The translations under genes were made by a program, and so were the position numbers. The notes beneath the pieces were generated by a model. It did not search any database. It was not told the origin of the DNA and worked only from the letters and a program-made list of their open reading frames with translations. Positions 63,201 through 64,000 of a stretch of 64,000 bases of DNA are shown here, piece by piece. The stretch comes from Himantopus leucocephalus. Taxonomy: Eukaryota > Chordata > Aves > Charadriiformes > Recurvirostridae. Positions within the stretch are counted from its first letter, which is position 1; every line of letters begins with the position of its first letter. The DNA is taken from contig RSEF01000002.1 of the NCBI GenBank assembly GCA_003993805.1, forward strand, positions 72,581,837-72,645,836. The letters are read 5' to 3'.

Positions 63201-64000
63201 CGTGCACCAACGAAGTGGAAAGAGCTTTAGCATGGTTCAATGCCCAGAATGCAAAATAAAACTAAAGAACAGAAAGTCTGCTGAAGTTTCAGCATGTCTG
63301 TCTCACCCATTAAGGCTCCTGTAATACTCAAAAGAAAAAAAAAAAAACCAACCCACAAAGAAAGGTTTGTGTGCTTGAAAGCTTGGGTTCCCCCCCGCCC
63401 CACCCCACAACTTCATCAGCTGGTCAAATAGAAGATACTGTGTCTTTCTGTAGACCTTAGATCACCTTTGACCACCGTAACTGCACGCTGTCAATAAAAC
63501 AATGCATTTGCAGTAAAACAGTTTAAAATATGCTCAAAAAGTACAAGTGACTACAGCTGACAGAGTTAAGCTTGCAATTCTAGCTGAAAAACAGACTTCC
63601 TACAAATTTTAATATATTATCGGATGCCAATAGAACAACCCCCTTCAGAGATATTAAGTATTATGAGTCTGACTCTTACCTACCCAGAGGCCCCTTCGCT
63701 CCATTCTCCTAAGTCTAAAGCAGCCTTAAAGTGTTTGTATACTTACTACATGAGCATTTTAAAGCATTTTTACAGTAGGAAGAAGCACAGTAGTGTAAAC
63801 AAGATTCATGTCCTCATATTCTACCTCAGTTTCAGGCAGATAAACATCAGTAAAATAATTGGGTATTTTATGGGAAAACTGCTAACAAGCAAAGAAACCA
63901 AGACCACAATACCCAATCACAACCTCCCTTGCAGAGCTCAGTATTGGCACTGACAGATACTTCAACTTCAAAGAGCAATCACAAATTTCACATTATATCA
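57232..64000 (-). other. GFOD1: GFOD1 intron 1, continued to the window edge
   Basis: No exon of GFOD1 or another gene is recognised up to the right edge, so intron 1 exceeds 40.7 kb if this reading is right. The CT-rich part at 61100-61776 has two overlapping plus-strand frames (175 and 206 codons) of low-complexity Ser/Leu/Pro composition that look like chance and end in a repeat-tail-like phrase (ATACAGTGCCTAGCACAGTGG). Phrases near 62500 (CATGTCTACACGGCAAGCAG) may be DNA-transposon relics. Confidence 0.5.

Noticed and set aside
23308..64000. Search for the GFOD1 first coding exon
   Set aside because: No minus-strand frame begins with the expected Rossmann start (VGVFGTSL-like) and no second CpG island is present. 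It probably lies beyond the right edge.
1..64000. CRISPR arrays, operons, prokaryotic operators, tRNA or rRNA genes
   Set aside because: The window is vertebrate chromosomal DNA. I saw no regularly spaced repeats with unique spacers and no cloverleaf or rRNA-like sequence.

Overview
This is a vertebrate chromosomal window, almost certainly from a neognath bird. The grounds are two spliced vertebrate genes with long introns, chicken-repeat-1 (CR1) LINE tails ending in the typical ATTCTATGATT repeat, and two solo LTRs of avian ERVL-type endogenous retroviruses. There are no prokaryotic features, and most open reading frames are chance frames in non-coding DNA.

Layout, left to right. The first 4.4 kb holds the 5' part of TBC1D7 on the minus strand: coding exon 3 (762-842), coding exon 2 with the start codon (1571-1682), a 5'-UTR intron, and a CpG-island promoter (about 3490-4440) with tandem GC boxes and a perfect NRF1 palindrome. 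Then comes about 10 kb of intergenic DNA (4.4-15 kb) with a CR1 tail and two artefactual-looking direct duplications, each split by a single N. From about 15 to 22.4 kb lies the probable long 3' UTR of GFOD1 (minus strand), which contains an antisense solo LTR. The terminal coding exon of GFOD1 is at 22388-23307. The remaining 40.7 kb is read as GFOD1 intron 1; its first coding exon is not visible. This intron holds CR1 and older LINE relics, a second solo LTR with a perfect target-site duplication, a 100-N gap and two further single-N breaks at homopolymers.

The order and orientation (TBC1D7 minus, GFOD1 minus, GFOD1 upstream) match human 6p23-p24. TBC1D7 is the third subunit of the TSC1-TSC2 complex that restrains mTORC1. 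GFOD1 is a Gfo/Idh/MocA-fold protein of unsettled biochemical role. Nothing suggests the two genes act together beyond conserved linkage.

I found no previously undescribed biological system. The strongest non-routine observation is that TBC1D7 intron 2 must use a GC-AG splice pair: the nearby GT site would give a stop codon. The assembly duplications and the LTR in the GFOD1 3' UTR are the next most useful.
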